A stretch of DNA of 25,216 nt, taken from positions 2,237 through 27,452 of the forward strand of contig BEXV01001434.1 in the NCBI GenBank assembly GCA_003118195.1, written 5' to 3'. Both the position numbers and the translations under genes were made by a program. Each line of letters begins with the position of its first letter. Position 1 is the stretch's first letter. The notes below the pieces were generated by a model. It made no database searches. It was given only the letters and a program-made list of their open reading frames with translations, and was not told the DNA's origin. Source of the stretch: Hemicentrotus pulcherrimus (lineage: Eukaryota > Echinodermata > Echinoidea > Camarodonta > Strongylocentrotidae). This document shows, in pieces, positions 20,820-25,216 of this stretch.

Positions 20820-21015
20820 TTGAATGGGGTGGAACATTTTCCTCTGTAGAATATAGGAGAGCAGCTCGCATGTGACGTCACAAAATTAAAACTTTAAAAA
20901 TTCATAACATTTGTATCCTTTGTCGGATTTTCGTCAAACCTTCACTGATATGTTTCTCTCACTGTTCTGCTTTTATTAAAAACAACTTAAGTTCAGGGTG
21001 GACTTTCCCTTTAAA
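20820..21015. mobile_element. Dispersed repeat fragment in gene C intron 1
   Basis: It ends in GTTCAGGGTGGACTTTCCC followed by TTTAA, resembling a transposon terminus. The complementary opposite end was not found, so the copy is either solo or diverged. It includes a palindromic TGACGTCA at 20873-20880. Confidence 0.4.
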
Positions 21016-21240
21016 CAAGCCCAGTGTTTCCGAGCTTTGTATGTTATACTTTGGGAGAGGGTTCTTGAGCCAAAATTAAGCCATTTAATCATGTTTACGT
21101 TTCCACGGGAGATGGGATTGTTTTTTGTTGTTGGTATTTCTAATTTTGGTATAACTTTATTGTAAATTTCAATCCAATTAATGTTCTAATTCCTTTGCTT
21201 CTTTGCAATGGTTTAATTTGTTTGTGTGACGTCATAATAG

Positions 21241-21390
21241 AACAAAGCACCATGTCCAAGGCTCTATTCCTCGTTCTCGCTGCCCTCCTCATCGTCGCCG
21301 TCGTGGCTGACTTTGACTTTGAAGAAGATGAAGCCATGGATGAGATGCTCTCCTTCGACAAGAGGGGAAGCATGATGAACAAGTACAGAT
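21241..21390 (+). other. Gene C exon with start codon, signal peptide and propiece
   Basis: The acceptor at 21239-21240 is followed by 11 nt of 5' UTR and the ATG at 21252. The exon ends after 139 coding nt, exactly the length in gene B, at donor GTGAGT (21391). Confidence 0.85.
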
Positions 21391-23291
21391 GTGAGTGTTT
21401 ACACGTTTACCTGGTTACACGTTTTTGTCGGTATACTGGTATCTTTAGCTATTAACGTGGAATCACATCAATTTAACTCTCACTTTGGTTTTATCTCATA
21501 ACTAACTATTGTTTCATACAGCTGGCTTAATTGGTAGAAGAGAGTTAACGAAAAAACAAAAAGTTGACAAAGAATGAGAAAGTTATAGGGTCGTGAAAGT
21601 CAGGTCGTAAATTGTATGAGCCATCTCATACCAGTTGCCTGGGACTCGTTTCACAAAGCTTTTTTTCAATGACAAACTACAAAAGTCAGTGACAAATCTG
21701 CCCATAACCAATCAGAAGCAAAGATTTCAGTAGCTTATAACAAAGATTTTCATTTGTCACTGATGACAAGTTTTGTGAAATGGGGCCCTGGTCGTCATAT
21801 TTGACTGAGGACCTGGCGGGAAGGTGTATGACCCAAAATGTGTATAGGGACAAATATTTTGAATAATTACAAAAATTGATACAGGAAGATATTTTGAAGT
21901 ACGTATTACATATCAAATATGTGATTTCCCGTTTATAATATCACGTGAGAGATTTCAATTGCATTTTTTTTTACTCGACCGACATTTCTCAAACTATTGC
22001 TAATTTCCGTTAAATATTCGGTTTCTATGCGACCCCGATTTCTTTGAATCGCTTACAATCCATGTCAGGGCCTTTTTGTGTAGTTATCACAAATAGCTAA
22101 CTAGTCCAGAATCTGGCCTATTTAGTTTTGATCTCCACCAGTGCAGAACCAACTCTACCTCTCCCTCCTTACTTGCTCCCAGCCGATGGTGGCGTGATCA
22201 TTAAATCAGGTTGGGCAAGTGAGCATAATTATGAGTTTGTTGATAACGCCATCTTCGACGGCTTGAATGAAGTGTGTAGGGAAATAATAGAGGACCGTGC
22301 AGATTCTGGACTAATAGCTAACTGGCATATCTCCATTTTACGATTCCCGCATTGTAAAACCATGTAAACATATTTTAGCAAATATTTAAAATTTAAAAGA
22401 AAAAAAAAATCATCCCGGATTATCTACGTTCGAATCTGCCTTAAAAATGGCTAGTCGCCCCTTCTCGGAAATCCCATTCATACATTTTACTTAATACAAT
22501 ATTAGCCATATTAGTCATGTTAACAAGTTGAGGCTCCGTCGAACACCCGTAGATATGTTGCTAAAAAGATTACGTAAAGCTGCTCAATAAGGGGAAACAA
22601 ATAATTTGTAATAAACAAAAGCAATATTAATGATAACAACAGGCCCTTAGTCCGGTAGAATATTAGTTTCATATTTGTGTTTGTTTATTTCATATTGTGT
22701 TTAATATTACTTATGACATTCATTGTGATTTTCTGTTGTTTTGTTTTGCTCACGCAGTCTGTATGAAGGGAGCAAACAGCTGCTGGTGCAATAAGAAGAC
22801 CAGGAAGGTTGTCTTCTGTACTGGTATGTAGGAATAATGTTTGTCATTCGAAGTTAATTATTTTTCTTAATCTTCTCTTTGAAATAAAGACCCTTGCTCC
22901 TCATAATAGGTCGGAGGATTACAACCATCACCATTATCACCTTCATCATCAGTATAATGATTAGATTATAATAATGAAATCACAATGACGATGATGAAAA
23001 TTGTTATTTGTGGCAGCATTCATAAGGATGACTTGAACAAACATAGACGCTCGGTAGATGGCAACATTGAATACTATTATATCATGCTTGTACGCGCAAG
23101 AAGTACGCTAACCCTCTGGCGATTTGCGACATAATAATATAATAATGCAGAATAATTTAACACATTCCATCATCAATGTAACAAATAAAATCAGAATATT
23201 CCGTATACACAGGAGATGATCAGGGTTTGCCTAATGCCGATCCTGTATTTTCCCTTCGTTTTGTTTCTCAAAAACTACAGGAAAGGACTAA
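21252..23291 (+). CDS. Gene C: secreted four-cysteine cationic peptide precursor
   Basis: Coding exons 21252-21390, 22758-22823 and 23281-23291, about 71 residues. Residues 1-19 form a signal peptide (M-S-K then a hydrophobic run ending V-V-A). Residues 20-36 are strongly acidic (nine Asp/Glu) and K-R at 37-38 is a dibasic processing site. The mature part starts G39 and holds Y45, C48-x6-C55-W-C57-x9-C67, with V-V-F-C-T at the core end. It has eight Lys/Arg against one Asp. Collinear with gene B: 13 of 19 signal residues but only 14 of 31 residues from G39 to G69 are shared, including all four Cys, K44-Y45, S54, T61, K63, V65-F66 and G69. Both introns are phase 1. The last exon (G-K-D then TAA) is the least certain part; alternatives are V-Y-stop from a later acceptor, or G-M-stop if the intron is retained. 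A defence-peptide role is inferred from layout only. Confidence 0.85.
21638..21791. mobile_element. Hairpin (MITE-like) element in gene C intron 2
   Basis: The left end CCTGGGACTCGTTTCACAAA is complementary to the right end TTTTGTGAAATGGGGCCCTGG apart from a few mismatches, and an inner TGACAAA/TTTGTCA pair extends the stem. Length is 154 bases, with no coding frame. It has ends of the same GTTTCACAAA type as the element in gene B intron 2. Confidence 0.8.
22758..22823 (+). other. Gene C cysteine-core exon
   Basis: A 66-nt exon between the acceptor 'TTTTGCTCACGCAG' and the donor GTATGT. It carries all four Cys codons. Confidence 0.85.
22915..23005 (+). repeat. Short CAT/ATC and ATG repeat stretch in gene C intron 3
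   Basis: Imperfect ACCATCACCATTATCACC followed by GATGATG-type sequence, too degenerate for a clear unit count. Confidence 0.5.
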
Positions 23292-23565
23292 ACACTTCTC
23301 TGCAGTTTATTAACCCTTGACCCCAAGATACCAAATTGAACACACATCCTGCCAACATCCATCGATCAGATACCAGTCCAACCGAAACGAGATAGCAAGC
23401 TTGTTCATCTCTAAGATATGAAGTCTTTATTTTTGTATCAAAAAGTGAACTAACCTTTTCGAAGACAGCGCAAGTAGGGCTGACGAGCCCAATTTTTTGG
23501 AAAGAATGTCCATAATTAGATAAAATTGTAAATTTGCCAGACGATTAAAATCGTAATAACCCCTC
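23281..23565 (+). other. Gene C last exon: tail codons, stop and 3' UTR
   Basis: The acceptor AACTACAG at 23273-23280 follows a pyrimidine-rich run (about 23245-23269), and the stop TAA is at 23289-23291. No AATAAA was found nearby; ATTAAA at 23544-23549 is the best poly(A) signal candidate. The end point is a guess. Confidence 0.45.
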
Positions 23566-23665
23566 CTTACAATTGAAGCATTTTACCTGAATACATTCTT
23601 TACTGTGTTGCAATTATGAATTGTGTAATCTGGGATGATGAACGTGAGTTTGTTTTAAACAAAAT

Positions 23666-23668
<3 letters not shown>

Positions 23669-23700
<32 letters not shown>

Positions 23701-23762
23701 TAGAGAGCTAGAAAGTATATGATAACTCGTGTATGTTACGTGTGCATGTGTGTGTGAGAGAG

Positions 23763-23824
<62 letters not shown>

Positions 23825-24060
23825 GAGAGAGAGACAGGCAGACAGAGAGGGACAGAGACAGGCCGACAGAAACACAGAAAGACAGAGAGAGGGTGAGGAA
23901 GAGGGGAATATCAAGAATGAAAGCAAGAGAAAGTGAGCATGGTGAGAGCTGGAGAGAGAGTAGAGAGAAAGGACAAAATTGGTAAGAGTGAAAGGGTGAA
24001 GAGAGAGGGGGAAGGAGAGAAAAATAACGACAGAAAGAGACAGAGATGGAGGAGCATTGA
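23669..24060 (+). repeat. GA microsatellite cluster downstream of gene C
   Basis: Perfect (GA)n at 23669-23697 and about 23771-23820, then a degenerate GA/GACA purine-rich stretch to about 24060. Frames on both strands (E/R-rich and S/L-rich) are compositional. Confidence 0.9.
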
Positions 24061-24234
24061 TAGCATAATGCAATGAGTGATGATTAAGAGAGAAAGAAGT
24101 TTGGAATGGAATATAAAAGTAAGTTGAAAGTTTCTAATTGTAATAAGTTATCTGAGGTACTAGCTAATCACATCTATTACAGTATATACATAATTATATA
24201 GAATCTAGTTGGATGGTTTAGTTCTCCTGTGTTT

Positions 24235-24297
24235 GGATTAGCATATCTCTGCATGGCAGTCCTGTGACTTCTCCACTAGACCATGGCACCTCTACAA
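24235..24297 (-). mobile_element. tRNA-like SINE relic
   Basis: On the minus strand GCCATGGTCTAGTGGAGAAG near 24286 is a good A-box-like segment. The B-box position is decayed. It is not a tRNA gene. Confidence 0.4.
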
Positions 24298-24299
24298 AT

Positions 24300-25216
24300 A
24301 CATGCATATGACACACTTTTGTACGTAGCCTCGAGAAGGAAAACTTGGGGGCACCCCTCCCCCTCCGCCCCCTTAAGTTTATAGTATACTAGGTGTCACC
24401 GTGACAATTTTTGAGAAAATGCAATTAAAAAATACAAGATAATTCAACACCTAATACTTAGTATAAATGTTATTTTATTCATTATTACGTCAGTTCAATA
24501 TTTCAAACAACATCATATTCATTCGGTTTCTACACCATCTTGCATAACAAACGTTAAATACGCCTCTCCCCTCCCACGCCTTTTCACATAACATTATTCA
24601 CATTATTCACAAAACAATCGGTAGAGGAAGAAATATGAATAAATGCAAATATGACGTACATCGCACACCGCCAATTTGTATCATGCCATAAGTTAAAATA
24701 GTCAGTAGTCAATATAAATCATAGAATATATTGACACAAATGCATCATGATATTATGCTTGTGTAGCTCGTTGTGCATTTTGGAAAATAAAAAAAGGTAA
24801 TTTTGACACAGAGAACACATGGAGACTTAACTTTTCTTATGATAGATTGAAACAATCTTCAAATGTTTGTATTGACTAAAAATCATGTAAGGCGCTTGCC
24901 CTTCTCTATATAGCGCCTATAACTGTTTTCTGCAATATTTATTCCTAACTTTTACATCTGATGAAAAGATTACTAAATACTTTCTCAACTATCGTTAAAC
25001 GAAAAAAACATTAACCATGTTCGATTGTCTAGATATGTGTTTGTCTTTTTCTTGTTTTAAGGACTCATTTCAGGAAACTTTTGAGTCCCTTGGAGGCATC
25101 AGATAATTTTATGCGCATATTTGTTTATCCGTGTAATCTAGTTTTGATTATTGTTAATTTATGTTGTTGCATTCATTGATTGACATATTTCTCGATACAT
25201 GTCAACCCCCCCCCCC
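24300..25216. other. AT-rich stretch with no gene seen
   Basis: A C-rich segment at 24343-24372 resembles a dispersed-repeat end. A run of C closes the window (25206-25216). No exon, hairpin or frame was supported. Confidence 0.5.

Noticed and set aside
22824..22832. Gene C ending by in-frame G-M-stop directly after the core exon
   Set aside because: The junction is a good GTATGT donor at the same position as in A and B; in B the same reading would continue for many residues, so a spliced tail fits all copies better. Not fully excluded.
1..25216. CRISPR array, operon or bacterial features
   Set aside because: No regularly spaced repeats; split genes, TATA boxes, SINEs and LINEs show animal nuclear DNA.

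Overview
The window is eukaryotic and probably comes from a marine invertebrate. An echinoderm, perhaps a sea urchin, is my best guess, based on the repeats: hairpin elements whose ends read like 'GTTTCACAAAG', a repeat containing 'TATATAGCGCTTTATAC', tRNA-derived SINEs whose tails read like 'TGGGTACCCATTTA', and long GA, CA and ATT/ATG tracts. The DNA is AT-rich, genes are split by short GT-AG introns, and there is one assembly gap (13820-14324). The species call is inference from repeat style, not from a database match.

The main content is a small family of secreted, cysteine-rich, cationic peptide precursors in three copies. Gene A (+, only its 3' part is in the window, 1-about 1305), gene B (-, complete, about 7970 down to about 4845) and gene C (+, complete, about 20146 to about 23565) share one plan. 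In B and C a TATA box precedes a short non-coding leader exon. The next exon encodes a 19-residue signal peptide, an acidic propiece and a Lys-Arg processing site at residues 37-38. A 66-nt exon then carries the cysteine core C-x6-C-x-C-x9-C, and a very short last exon carries the C-terminal tail and stop. B and C have coding exons of identical length (139 and 66 nt) and identical intron phases but clearly different mature sequences. The layout resembles antimicrobial or other host-defence peptide genes. I do not recognise the family by name.

Region 1-6053 is a large inverted duplication. Arm 1-1700 is repeated in reverse at 4380-6053, so A and B sit tail to tail. The 2.7-kb spacer begins with a decayed Jockey/CR1-like reverse transcriptase (about 1709-3090, +), itself interrupted by a TTAA-flanked hairpin element (1933-2486). 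After it come a tRNA-derived SINE (-) and a likely LINE 3' end (-).

From 8 to 20 kb I see no gene. This stretch holds hairpin elements (8272-8424, 16601-16783), a second reverse transcriptase relic (about 11100-11530, -), SINE relics, microsatellites and a striking polypurine tract flanked by complementary trinucleotide repeats (17838-18265). Gene C occupies 20.1-23.6 kb. GA repeats, a SINE relic and unremarkable AT-rich DNA fill the remainder.
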